Source: Acidimicrobiales bacterium (GTDB lineage: Bacteria; Actinomycetota; Acidimicrobiia; Acidimicrobiales; Iamiaceae). From it: DNA of 64,000 bases. The position numbers and the translations under genes were made by a program. Numbering within the stretch: position 1 is the first letter of the stretch; each line of letters opens with the position of its first letter. A model generated the notes under the pieces. That model saw only the letters and a list, made by a program, of their open reading frames with translations, did no database searches and had not been told where the DNA came from. The stretch is taken from positions 1 through 64,000 of the forward strand of contig DASQKY010000043.1 of assembly GCA_035630295.1 (NCBI GenBank), written 5' to 3'. Below are positions 15,402 through 23,268 of this stretch, piece after piece.

Positions 15402-17654
15402 TCAGGCCCGATCCAGGTGGCGGCGGCGGAGCCACAGGTGCTCCAGGGCCCGCACCGCCCGGTCGGCGGAGGAGTAGCACAGCCGGCCGGTGGCCCGGAC
15501 GGTGGCCGGGCCCGGGTTCTCGGGGTCGGCCACGGCCAGCTCGGTGGCGCACAGGATGGGCTTGCCGACCGCGGCGCTGATGTCGGCCGCGGCCTGGGCG
15601 AAGCGGGCGTCCTGGCGCTCGTGGTACTCGACGATGCGGCCCAGCCCGTGGTCCGGGAAGTAGGGCCCGTGGCGCATGAGCCGGCCCTGGTTGGCCTGGA
15701 TGCCGAGGCCCAGGTAGATCACGGCGTCGACCTCGGGGTGGGCGGCGATCAGCTCCAGCACCTCGGGGATGGTGTCGCGGGTCTCGCCGCCGGCCAGGTC
15801 GACGGGGTTGCTCCCGCTCCACCGGGGGGGCAGCTTCTCGTCGATGGCGGCCCGGAGGTCGTCGGGCAGGACGGCCAGCTCCAGGGCCGAGCGCGTGATG
15901 GCATCGGCGCACACCACCCCCCAGCCCCCGGCCGTGGTCATCACCACGATGCGGGGGCCGGACGGCAGCGGCTGGGTGGCGAAGGTGGCGGCGGCCTCGA
16001 AGGCGTCCTCCACCGAGGAGGCCCGGGTCACGCCGGCCTGGCGGCAGGCCCCGTCGAAGACCCGGTCGTCGGTGGCCAGCGACCCGGTGTGGCTGGCCGC
16101 GGCCTTCTGGCCCCCGGCGGTGGCGCCCCCCTTGAGCAGGACCAGGGGCTGGCGGGCGGCCACCCCCCGGAGACGGTCGAAGAAGGCCCGGCCGTCGGCC
16201 ACGCCCTCCACGTAGGCCAGGCCCACGGTGGTGGCCGCGTCGTCGGCGTAGTGCTCCAGGTAGTCGGCCACGGTGACGGCAGCGGCGTTGCCGGCGCTGA
16301 CCGCCCGGCTGATGCCGATGCCGGTGGCCACGGCCAGGTTCTCGAAGCTGGACACGAAGTTGCCGGACTGGCTGGCCACCCCGATGCTCCCGGCCGGGGG
16401 GTAGGGGGCCACGATCTGGGCGCACAGCGACACGGGGGTCGACACCACGCCCTGCCCGTTGGGCCCGGCCAGCAGGACGCCCAGCTCGGCGCACAGGTCC
16501 ACCAGCTCGTCCTGGGCCACCTGGCCCTCGGGGCCGGCCTCGCCGTAGCCGGCCGAGGTCACGAAGGCGGCCCGCACCCCCTTGGCCGCCGCCGCCCGCA
16601 GCAGCTCGGGGTTGGCCGCCGCCGGGGTGCACAGGAAGATCAGGTCGGCGTAGCCGTCGGGAACCTGGGCCACGTCGTCCACGGTCTGGACGCCCAGCAC
16701 CTCGGCCCGGTCCCGGTTGGTGCCGAACACCCGGCCCTCGTAGCCGGCGGCCAGGATGTTGTGGAGGGTGACGAAGCCGAACTTGCCGGGGTGGCTGGAA
16801 GCCCCGGCCACGATCACCCCCCGGGGTTCGAACAGGGCCCGGAACTGCTCGGCCGTCGGTCGGTTCTGAGGCGCCTCCGCACGTGATGGCGAACCGTGGC
16901 GCCTCGGAACCCCGTCGCCGTCGCCAGCCGACGGTTCTGAGGCGGCTCCGCTCGTGGGAGCGTGCGCTGGCGCCTCAGAACCGGACAGCTCGACCAGGGC
17001 ATCGACGGCCACCGGGCGGCCGTCCACCACGATCAGGGGGTTGAGGTCGATGGCCCGGATGGTGGGGTCGGCCTCCACCGCGGCGGACAGGCCCAGCAGG
17101 ACGGCGCACAGGGCGTCGCGGTCGACGGCCGGCTCGCCCCGGAACGGGCCCAGCAGGGCCTGGGTGGCCAGGCCGTCGATCATGTCCTCGGCGTCGGCCC
17201 GCCGCAGCGGGGCCAGGCGCACCACGGCGTCGCCCACCGCCTCGGCCAGGATGCCGCCCACGCCCAGCAGGACGGTGGGGCCGAACTGCTCGTCCACCGC
17301 CACCCCGGCGATCAGCTCCCGGTTGCCCCGCACCATGGGGGCCACCAGCAGCGACACGCCCCCGTCGGCCGGCGTGGCCGCGCCCAGCAGGTCGGTGGCC
17401 GCGGCCCGCACCGCCTCGTCGTCGGCCAGGCCCAGGCGGACAAGGCCCCGCTCGGTCTTGTGGGCGATGGCGTCCCCGCACAGCTTCACCACCACCGGCA
17501 GGCCCAGCTCGGCCGCGGCGGCCACCGCCTCCTCGGCCGTGGCCGCCTCCCGCTCGTCGAGCAGGGGCACGCCGTGGCCGGCCAGGAGGCGCTTGGAGGC
17601 CGCCTCCGACAGGGTGCGGGAGGCGGGCGGGGCGGGTGAGGTGGGGACGGGCAC
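15402..17654 (-). CDS. ADP-forming acyl-CoA (acetate-CoA) ligase, single-chain
   Basis: 750 residues. The family makes acyl-CoA from acid, ATP and CoA with ADP as product through a phosphohistidine. Domain order: ATP-grasp at about residues 10-225, a low-complexity linker at about 225-270, then the CoA-binding Rossmann domain (RGVIVAGASSHPGKFG) and succinyl-CoA-ligase-like domains with KAAASHTGSLA around the active His. The linker DNA is largely two copies of the palindromic repeat, read in different frames without stops. GTG 17654 is preferred over GTG 17666 because a TAGTGT box lies 8 bases before it and overlaps the earlier codon. A TetR gene follows upstream. Confidence 0.9.
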   Translation of the reverse strand: MPVPTSPAPPASRTLSEAASKRLLAGHGVPLLDEREAATAEEAVAAAAELGLPVVVKLCGDAIAHKTERGLVRLGLADDEAVRAAATDLLGAATPADGGVSLLVAPMVRGNRELIAGVAVDEQFGPTVLLGVGGILAEAVGDAVVRLAPLRRADAEDMIDGLATQALLGPFRGEPAVDRDALCAVLLGLSAAVEADPTIRAIDLNPLIVVDGRPVAVDALVELSGSEAPAHAPTSGAASEPSAGDGDGVPRRHGSPSRAEAPQNRPTAEQFRALFEPRGVIVAGASSHPGKFGFVTLHNILAAGYEGRVFGTNRDRAEVLGVQTVDDVAQVPDGYADLIFLCTPAAANPELLRAAAAKGVRAAFVTSAGYGEAGPEGQVAQDELVDLCAELGVLLAGPNGQGVVSTPVSLCAQIVAPYPPAGSIGVASQSGNFVSSFENLAVATGIGISRAVSAGNAAAVTVADYLEHYADDAATTVGLAYVEGVADGRAFFDRLRGVAARQPLVLLKGGATAGGQKAAASHTGSLATDDRVFDGACRQAGVTRASSVEDAFEAAATFATQPLPSGPRIVVMTTAGGWGVVCADAITRSALELAVLPDDLRAAIDEKLPPRWSGSNPVDLAGGETRDTIPEVLELIAAHPEVDAVIYLGLGIQANQGRLMRHGPYFPDHGLGRIVEYHERQDARFAQAAADISAAVGKPILCATELAVADPENPGPATVRATGRLCYSSADRAVRALEHLWLRRRHLDRA
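16864..16909. repeat. Palindromic repeat, copy 3 (46 bp), inside the ligase gene
   Basis: Arms GGTTCTGAGGCGCC (16862-16875) and GGCGCCTCGGAACC (16898-16911) pair with one mismatch. In the minus-strand reading frame it encodes the linker stretch VPRRHGSPSRAEAPQN. Core length equals copies 1 and 4. Confidence 0.85.
16935..16980. repeat. Palindromic repeat, copy 4 (46 bp), inside the ligase gene
   Basis: Arms 16933-16946 and 16969-16982 match at 13 of 14 positions. In the ligase frame it encodes GSEAPAHAPTSGAASEP. It is offset from copy 3 by 71 bases, so the two copies are read in different frames, yet neither adds a stop. Confidence 0.85.
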
Positions 17655-17662
17655 GGCGCCCG

Positions 17663-17668
17663 ACACTA
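17663..17668 (-). promoter_or_regulatory. Putative -10 box (TAGTGT) of leaderless ligase promoter
   Basis: Minus-strand TAGTGT 8 bases before GTG 17654; it decides the start chosen for the ligase. Confidence 0.45.
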
Positions 17669-17687
17669 GGGGGCGGCCCCCCGGGCC

Positions 17688-18308
17688 TCAGGCCTCGGCG
17701 CCGGGCAGCAGGGCGGTGCGGAACAGGGCCCGGACGTGGTCGAGCCGGCCCTCCAGCACCTCGGCGCTGAAGGGGTCCCGGCCCAGCAGGCCCTGGAGGA
17801 ACGGGCCGTCGCTGAAGTACGAGAGCAGGGCGCCGTAGCCGGAGAGGATGAGCTGCTCGGGGTCGTGCTGGCGGAACCGGCCGGCGTCCATCTCCCGCTG
17901 GAAGTAGCCCACGGCCCGGAGGAAGTGGGGCCGCAGCACCTTGCCCAGGTCGATGGGCAGGTGCTGGCCGCCCTCCAGGGCCTCCCGGCGGGCCATGCGC
18001 ACGAAGTCGGGGTTCTCCTGGAAGAACCGGAAGCCGGCCGTGATGACCTGGTCGACCTTGTTCCACCCCTCGGCCGAGGGCTCCTCCACGGCCTGCTCGA
18101 CGCGGGCCGACCACTCGGCCATGACCCCGAGGAACACCTCGGCGTAGATGGCGTCCTTGGACGGGAAGTGGTGGAGGATGCTGGGCCGGCGGATGCCCAC
18201 CCCGGCGGCGATGTCGTTCAGGGACGTCCCGTCGAAGCCGTTCTCGGCGAAGCAGCGCCGGGCCTCGACCAGGATCGCCTCCCGCGTCGAGAGCGTCGCC
18301 TTGGCCAC
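17688..18308 (-). CDS. TetR-family transcriptional regulator
   Basis: 206 residues. The N-terminal helix-turn-helix is typical ([20 protein letters not shown], then [20 protein letters not shown]), followed by an all-helical ligand domain. It probably controls the ligase 33 bases downstream on the same strand, or the divergent nagA-type gene; operator sites were not identified. The GTG start lies 7 bases after TACCCT, so the transcript is likely leaderless. Confidence 0.92.
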   Translation of the reverse strand: MAKATLSTREAILVEARRCFAENGFDGTSLNDIAAGVGIRRPSILHHFPSKDAIYAEVFLGVMAEWSARVEQAVEEPSAEGWNKVDQVITAGFRFFQENPDFVRMARREALEGGQHLPIDLGKVLRPHFLRAVGYFQREMDAGRFRQHDPEQLILSGYGALLSYFSDGPFLQGLLGRDPFSAEVLEGRLDHVRALFRTALLPGAEA

Positions 18309-18315
18309 GGCCGGC

Positions 18316-18321
18316 AGGGTA
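18316..18321 (-). promoter_or_regulatory. Putative -10 box (TACCCT) of leaderless tetR promoter
   Basis: Minus-strand TACCCT 7 bases before the tetR GTG in the 89-base divergent spacer. Confidence 0.45.
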
Positions 18322-18385
18322 CCGCCCGGGTACGACGCCCTCCGACCCCACCCGCCACCCTGAGCGTGTCGGCTGCGCCGACCCG

Positions 18386-18391
18386 TACTGT
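18386..18391 (+). promoter_or_regulatory. Putative -10 box (TACTGT) of leaderless nagA promoter
   Basis: TACTGT 6 bases before GTG 18398. Same spacing as other leaderless candidates here; no ribosome site is present between box and start. Confidence 0.5.
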
Positions 18392-18397
18392 TGCTGC

Positions 18398-19492
18398 GTG
18401 ACGGTGCTGGCCGGGTCCCGGGTGGTGACGCCGACGGGCGTCCTGGCCCCCGGCCTGGTGGAGGTCGACGGCGGCCGCATCGTCTCGGTGGCGCCCACCA
18501 CCGGCCCCGTGCCCGACCGGGTGCTGGCCCCGGGCTTCGTCGACCTCCAGGTCAACGGCATCGACGACGTGGACGTGGCCGGGGCCGACCCCGCGGGCTG
18601 GGAGCGCCTCGACCGCCTGCTGGCCGCCCAGGGCACCACCACCTGGTGCCCCACCCTGGTCACCGCTCCCCTCGACGCCTACCCCGGCCGCCTGGCGGCC
18701 ATCGCCGCCGCCGCCGAGCGGCCCGGGCCCCGGCCCCAGGTGGCCGGCGCCCACCTGGAGGGCCCGTTCCTGGGCGACCGGCCCGGCGCCCACCCCCCGG
18801 ACCTGGTCCGCCCCCCGGACCCGGAGTGGATCGCCACCCTCCCGCCCATCGTGCGGGTGGTGACCCTGGGGGCCGAGCCCCCCGGGGCCCTGGACGCCGT
18901 CCGGGCCGTGGCCGCCCGGCGGGGCCTGGCCGCCATCGGCCACTCAGCGGCCACCCTGGCCCAGGCCGGGGCGGCCGTCGACGCCGGGGCCCGGCTGGTC
19001 ACCCACGGCTACAACGCCATGTCGCCCCTCCACCACCGGGAGCCGGGCCTGGTGGGCGCGTTCCTGACCGACGACCGGGTGGCCGTGTCGCTGGTGGCCG
19101 ACGGGGCCCACGTGCACCCGGCGGCCCTGGAGGTGGCCTTCCGGTGCAAGCCCGACGGCCGGATCGTGCTGGTCACCGACTCGGTGGCCTGGCGGGCCGG
19201 CCGGGTCGGGGAGATCGGCCTGGCCCACGACGGCACCGTCCCCCGCCTGGCCGACGGCACCATGGCCGGCTCCAGCCTGGCCATGGACCAGGCCGTGGCG
19301 TACGTCGTCCAGGTGGTCGGGGTGCCGTTGGAGCGGGCGGTGCGGGCCGCCTCGACCACGCCCGCCTCCCTCCTGGGCCTGGCCGACCGCGGCGCCCTGG
19401 CTCCCGGCCGCCGGGCCGACGTCGTGGCCCTGGACCCCGCCTCCCTGCGCTGCACCGCCACCTGGATCGCCGCCACCCAGGTCCACGGCTGA
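18398..19492 (+). CDS. nagA: N-acetylglucosamine-6-phosphate deacetylase
   Basis: 364 residues. NagA removes acetate from GlcNAc-6-phosphate in amino-sugar recycling. The amidohydrolase fold shows [19 protein letters not shown] (metal-binding Glu), AIGHSAAT and a THGYNAM in place of the usual THLFNAM (His ligands), and VTDSVAW with the catalytic Asp. The [12 protein letters not shown] motif near the end is family-typical. It diverges from the tetR gene and is followed by a small gene. Confidence 0.9.
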   Translation: MTVLAGSRVVTPTGVLAPGLVEVDGGRIVSVAPTTGPVPDRVLAPGFVDLQVNGIDDVDVAGADPAGWERLDRLLAAQGTTTWCPTLVTAPLDAYPGRLAAIAAAAERPGPRPQVAGAHLEGPFLGDRPGAHPPDLVRPPDPEWIATLPPIVRVVTLGAEPPGALDAVRAVAARRGLAAIGHSAATLAQAGAAVDAGARLVTHGYNAMSPLHHREPGLVGAFLTDDRVAVSLVADGAHVHPAALEVAFRCKPDGRIVLVTDSVAWRAGRVGEIGLAHDGTVPRLADGTMAGSSLAMDQAVAYVVQVVGVPLERAVRAASTTPASLLGLADRGALAPGRRADVVALDPASLRCTATWIAATQVHG

Positions 19493-19519
19493 CCGTCGGG
19501 GACCGAGGGGGCCAGGGCC

Positions 19520-19525
19520 TACGGT
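19520..19525 (+). promoter_or_regulatory. Putative -10 box (TACGGT), leaderless
   Basis: TACGGT 6 bases before ATG 19532. Confidence 0.45.
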
Positions 19526-19531
19526 GGGGCC

Positions 19532-19918
19532 ATGGACATCGTGGCCGCCGTGTTCATCGAGGAGATGGAGATGCGGTCGGTGCCGGGGCCGTCGACCCGC
19601 ATCGACCTGACCGGGGTCCACTTCTCCCTGGCCGCCCCCTCCCCCGTGCCCGTCACCATCGAGCCCCACCTGCTGGTGCTGGTCCGGTGCCGGGAGGACG
19701 AGGCCGGCCAGGGGGCCCTGGAGGTCACCTACCACCGCGACGGTGAGCAGATCGCCCGCAACGTCCAGCCCCTCCAGGTCGAGCCGGGCAAGTTCAACTA
19801 CCGCCTGGTCCGGGCCCAGCTGGAGTTCGCCGACTACGGCGTGGTCGAGGCCCACTGCCGGCTCGACGCCGGGCCCATCATCGCCGTGCCCCTCACCCTG
19901 CTGCCCCCGGTGGGCTGA
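19532..19918 (+). CDS. Conserved-looking hypothetical protein
   Basis: 128 residues, not recognised. No signal peptide or membrane helix; predicted mostly beta (alternating hydrophobic residues such as PHLLVLVRCRED and FNYRLVRAQLEFADYG). The layout suggests a compact beta-sandwich. It follows nagA by 39 bases with its own -10 box and precedes the FIST gene by 11 bases, so it may share a transcript with that gene. Confidence 0.7.
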   Translation: MDIVAAVFIEEMEMRSVPGPSTRIDLTGVHFSLAAPSPVPVTIEPHLLVLVRCREDEAGQGALEVTYHRDGEQIARNVQPLQVEPGKFNYRLVRAQLEFADYGVVEAHCRLDAGPIIAVPLTLLPPVG

Positions 19919-19929
19919 CGCCGCCCGTC

Positions 19930-21081
19930 GTGTTCGCGGCCGCCCTGTCCCAACACCCGGTCCCGGCCGAGGCCGTGGGCGAGGTGGTGGGCAGCGTGCT
20001 CGACCAGGTCGGCCCGGGCCCCGACGTGGCCGTCCTGTTCGCCTCGCCCGGCCTGGCCGGGGCCATGGAGGACATCGCGGCCACGGTGCGGGCCATCCTC
20101 ACCCCGGGCGTCCTGGTCGGGGCCACCGCCTCCACCGTCATCGGCGGGGGTCGGGAGGTCGACGACGGGCCCGCTCTGGCCCTGTGGGCCGGCCCGGCGC
20201 CCGGCGCCCAGGCGGTGCGGCTCGACGCCGTCACCGCCCCCGGCGGGGTCCAGGTCCGGGGCCTGCCCGCCGCGGCCGGCGAGGGCGGCCCCCGCACCCT
20301 CCTGCTGCTGGCCGATCCCTTCTCGCTGCCGACCGACGGCCTGCTCGAGGGCATGGGCCGCGACCTGCCGGAGCTCGCCGTCGTCGGCGGGCTGGCCTCG
20401 GCGGCCCGGGGCCCGGGCGGCAACCGGCTGGTGCTCGACGGCGAGGTCCGGTCCCACGGCGCGGTGGGCGTCCTGTTCCCGCCGGGGGCGGCGGTGACGT
20501 CCCTGGTGTCCCACGGCTGCCGGCCGGTGGGCGGGCCCATGATCGTCACCGAGGTCGACGGGTCGGTGCTGCTGGGCCTGGCCGGGCAACCGGCCCTGGA
20601 CCGGTTGGTGGAGGTGGCCCGCGCCATCGCCCCCGACGACCGGCACCTGTTCGAGGCCGGTCCCCAGGTCGGGGTGGTGGTCGACGAGGCCAAGGCCACC
20701 TTCGGGACCGGCGACTTCCTGATCCGCGACGTGGTGGGGGCCGACGCCGACCGCCGGGGCGTGGCCGTCGGCGCCCGGGTCGAGGTGGGCACCACCGTGC
20801 AGTTCCACGTCCGCGACGCCGACAGCGCCGATGACGACCTCCGGCGGCTCCTGGCCGAGGTCGACGACGACCCCCCGGTGACCGGCGCCCTCCTGTTCAG
20901 CTGCAGCGGCCGGGGCCGGGCCTTCTTCGGCGAGCCCGACCACGACGCCGGCCTGGTGGCGGGCCTGGCCGGCCCGGCGGTGGCCGGCATGGCCTGCGCC
21001 GGGGAGATCGGCCCCATCGGCCCCCGGAGCCACCTGCACGGCTACACCGCCTCGGTGCTCCTGGTCCGCTCCGATCCCTGA
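19930..21081 (+). CDS. FIST N/C-domain protein
   Basis: 383 residues with the two-part FIST architecture: N-terminal half with FASPGL, GVLVGATASTVIGGGREV and VVGGLASAARGPGGN, and C-terminal half ending in GALLFSCSGRGRAFFG and VAGMACAGEIGPIG. FIST domains sense small ligands, possibly amino acids, usually fused to signalling domains; this one stands alone. Its 3' end overlaps the convergent glycosyltransferase by 40 bases. Confidence 0.85.
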   Translation: MFAAALSQHPVPAEAVGEVVGSVLDQVGPGPDVAVLFASPGLAGAMEDIAATVRAILTPGVLVGATASTVIGGGREVDDGPALALWAGPAPGAQAVRLDAVTAPGGVQVRGLPAAAGEGGPRTLLLLADPFSLPTDGLLEGMGRDLPELAVVGGLASAARGPGGNRLVLDGEVRSHGAVGVLFPPGAAVTSLVSHGCRPVGGPMIVTEVDGSVLLGLAGQPALDRLVEVARAIAPDDRHLFEAGPQVGVVVDEAKATFGTGDFLIRDVVGADADRRGVAVGARVEVGTTVQFHVRDADSADDDLRRLLAEVDDDPPVTGALLFSCSGRGRAFFGEPDHDAGLVAGLAGPAVAGMACAGEIGPIGPRSHLHGYTASVLLVRSDP

Positions 21082-22400
21082 CCGCCGTCCCGCCGGGTCA
21101 CGGCCACCGCCGCGGCCACGATCAGCAGGGGCACGATGGGCACCTTGAACCGGGCGTCGCCGAAGGTCACCAGTGGCGCGGCCAGCAGGCCCAGGGCGGC
21201 CAGGGGCACCAGCAGGCGGTCGCCCCGGCGACCCCGGGCCAGGCGGACCAGGCCCACCAACCCGAGCACGGCCACCGCCCGCCAGGCCAGCCCGCAGGCC
21301 CGGCGCAGCAGGAGCTGCCGGTCCTCGCTGATCCACGGGTCGTCGCCGTAGGACTGCACGGCCCGCACCGCGTCGTCGTCGCGGTCCACGGTGGCCACGA
21401 AGCGGTCCCACACCAGGCCCGGTTCGTCGCGCCACCCCTCCCGGATGAGGCGGAGGGCCGTGCGGGTCTTCTCCTCGTCGTTGCGGAGCTCGCCCTCGGT
21501 CCCGTCCTGGACCCCGGTGCCGGTGGCGCACTCGTCCTCGGCCAGGCGGAAGCCCCCGGTGGCCCCCGGCCCGTGGCCGATGCACAGGTTGTCGCCGGTG
21601 TTGGTGGACAGGGGCACGAAGGCGTCCATGCGCACGGCGTTGCGGGCCGTCCAGGGCAGGACGCACAGCACGCCGATGCCGGCCACCGCCCCCACCACCG
21701 CGGCCGTGCGCCGGAGCCCGGCCCGGGCCACCAGCAGGGACACGGCCAGGGCCAGCACCACCCCGGCGGAGACCGGCCGCACCAGCAGCACGCCCCCCAG
21801 GAGCAGGCCGGCGGCCACCAGGCGCCGCCCCCCCAGGCCGGCCGGCCACGGGCCGTCCCCCGGGGGCGGGACCAGGGCCACCAGCAGGCCCAGCAGCAGG
21901 GCGATGGCCAGCGTCTCGCTGAGCAGCGCCGCGGTGTGCAGCACCAGGTTGGGGTAGAGGGCCAAGCCCACCGCGGCCACCGCCCCGGCCGCGGCCGAGT
22001 GGAGCCGGCGGGCCAGGACGGCCACCAGGACGATGCTGGCCGTGCCCAGGACGGCCTGGGCCAGGCCCGCGGCCAGGGGCAGGTCGTCGGGCAGGGGGGT
22101 GTGCACCAGCACGGCGTCGATCACCCCCAGGAACCAGGGGTAGCCGGGCGGGAAATAGGCGGTCGGCTGGCCGGTGAGGGGCTCGACCATGCCGTGGCCC
22201 CGGGCGATGCCCTCGGCGTAGCCCACGTAGCGGGCCGGGTCGTAGAGGTTGGTCGGCGGGCGGGACGCCACCAGCACCCAGGCCACCCGCAGGGCCGCCC
22301 CCACCGCGGTGGCCCCGGCCACCACGGCCAGGGCCCGCTCGGCGCGGAGGGCGGCGGCGGCCGAGGTGGCCCGGGACCGCAGCGCCGCCGGGGCGCTCAC
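21042..22400 (-). CDS. Integral membrane glycosyltransferase, GT39/ArnT-like
   Basis: 452 residues with about ten hydrophobic helices and a first extracytoplasmic loop (DPARYVGYAEGIARGHG, then YFPPGYPWFLG) typical of GT-C enzymes that use polyprenyl-phosphate sugars. A C-terminal soluble loop region precedes the last helices. The GTG start at 22400 overlaps the stop of the polyprenol-phosphate-mannose synthase gene as GTGA, so the synthase may supply its donor. Confidence 0.8.
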   Translation of the reverse strand: MSAPAALRSRATSAAAALRAERALAVVAGATAVGAALRVAWVLVASRPPTNLYDPARYVGYAEGIARGHGMVEPLTGQPTAYFPPGYPWFLGVIDAVLVHTPLPDDLPLAAGLAQAVLGTASIVLVAVLARRLHSAAAGAVAAVGLALYPNLVLHTAALLSETLAIALLLGLLVALVPPPGDGPWPAGLGGRRLVAAGLLLGGVLLVRPVSAGVVLALAVSLLVARAGLRRTAAVVGAVAGIGVLCVLPWTARNAVRMDAFVPLSTNTGDNLCIGHGPGATGGFRLAEDECATGTGVQDGTEGELRNDEEKTRTALRLIREGWRDEPGLVWDRFVATVDRDDDAVRAVQSYGDDPWISEDRQLLLRRACGLAWRAVAVLGLVGLVRLARGRRGDRLLVPLAALGLLAAPLVTFGDARFKVPIVPLLIVAAAVAVTRRDGGQGSERTRSTEAV

Positions 22401-23164
22401 GAGCCCGGTGATCCCGCCACCGCGGAGCGCTCCGACCGGCGGCGGCCCCGGAGGCGCCGGAGCGCCTCGCGCCCGCCCCACCAGGTCACCCGGGCCATGG
22501 ACTCCACGATGATCCGGCCCGACATCTTCGACGTGCCCCGCTCGCGGTCGCGGAACTCGATGGGCACCTCGGAGATCCGCCCCCCCGCGGCGGTGACCCG
22601 GAAGGCCAGCTCGGTCATGAAGGCGTAGCCGTTGGCCCGGGTGGTGTCGTAGCCGATGGCCTCCAGCACCGAGGCCCGATAGGCCCGGAAGCCCGACGTG
22701 GCGTCGCGCAGGGGCAGGCCCAGCACCCAGCACGTGTAGCGGTTGCCGTAGCGGGACAGGGCCCGGCGGTGCAGGGGCCAGTTGGGGGTGCTGCCGCCGG
22801 GGATGTAGCGGGAGCCGGCCACCAGGTCGTGGCCCTCCTCGACCCCGGCCAGGAGGGTGGGGATGACGGCGGGGTCGAAGGAGAAGTCGGCGTCGATGGT
22901 GACCAGCACGTCGTGGCCGCGGGCGATGGCGTGGGCGAAGCCGGCCCGGTAGGCGTTGCCCAGGCCGTCCTTGCCGGCCCGTCGCAGGACGTCGACCCCG
23001 CCCAGCTCCTCCCCCACCCGCTCGGCCACGTCCGCGGTGCCGTCGGGGCTGGCGTCGTCGATGACCACGATGCCGGCGTCGGCCGCCGCGGCCCGGATGG
23101 CGCGCAGCACCGGCTCGATGTTGTCGGCCTCGTCGTAGGTCGGGACGAGCACCACGGGGCGCAT
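22397..23164 (-). CDS. Polyprenol-phosphate mannosyltransferase (Ppm1/Dpm1-like GT2)
   Basis: 255 residues. The enzyme transfers mannose from GDP-mannose to polyprenyl phosphate. VLVPTYDEADNIEPVL, VVIDDASPDGTADVA, GLGNAYRAGFAHA and TIDADFSFDP are the usual motifs, and GYAFMTELAFRV with FRDRERGTSKMS ends the catalytic domain. There is no membrane domain. ATG 23164 is chosen over GTG 23176 because a TAGTGT box lies 8 bases before it and overlaps the GTG. Confidence 0.9.
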   Translation of the reverse strand: MRPVVLVPTYDEADNIEPVLRAIRAAAADAGIVVIDDASPDGTADVAERVGEELGGVDVLRRAGKDGLGNAYRAGFAHAIARGHDVLVTIDADFSFDPAVIPTLLAGVEEGHDLVAGSRYIPGGSTPNWPLHRRALSRYGNRYTCWVLGLPLRDATSGFRAYRASVLEAIGYDTTRANGYAFMTELAFRVTAAGGRISEVPIEFRDRERGTSKMSGRIIVESMARVTWWGGREALRRLRGRRRSERSAVAGSPGS

Positions 23165-23172
23165 GGCGGGCG

Positions 23173-23178
23173 ACACTA
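23173..23178 (-). promoter_or_regulatory. Putative -10 box (TAGTGT) of leaderless GT2 promoter
   Basis: Minus-strand TAGTGT 8 bases before ATG 23164; supports that start. Confidence 0.45.
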
Positions 23179-23253
23179 TCCCCGGGGCTCCGCAGCCCTC
23201 GACGCCGCCGCGGGGCCGGGCCGGAGGGTTCCGCCGCCCGGGAGGCCGGCCGC

Positions 23254-23259
23254 TACTCT
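23254..23259 (+). promoter_or_regulatory. Putative -10 box (TACTCT)
   Basis: TACTCT 9 bases before ATG 23269; predicted leader of a few bases at most. Confidence 0.4.
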
Positions 23260-23268
23260 CGCCCCGGC

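Noticed and set aside
21042-21081. 40-base tail-to-tail overlap of FIST and glycosyltransferase genes as a misannotation
   Set aside because: Both frames are clearly coding up to near their stops; such overlaps occur in GC-rich genomes.
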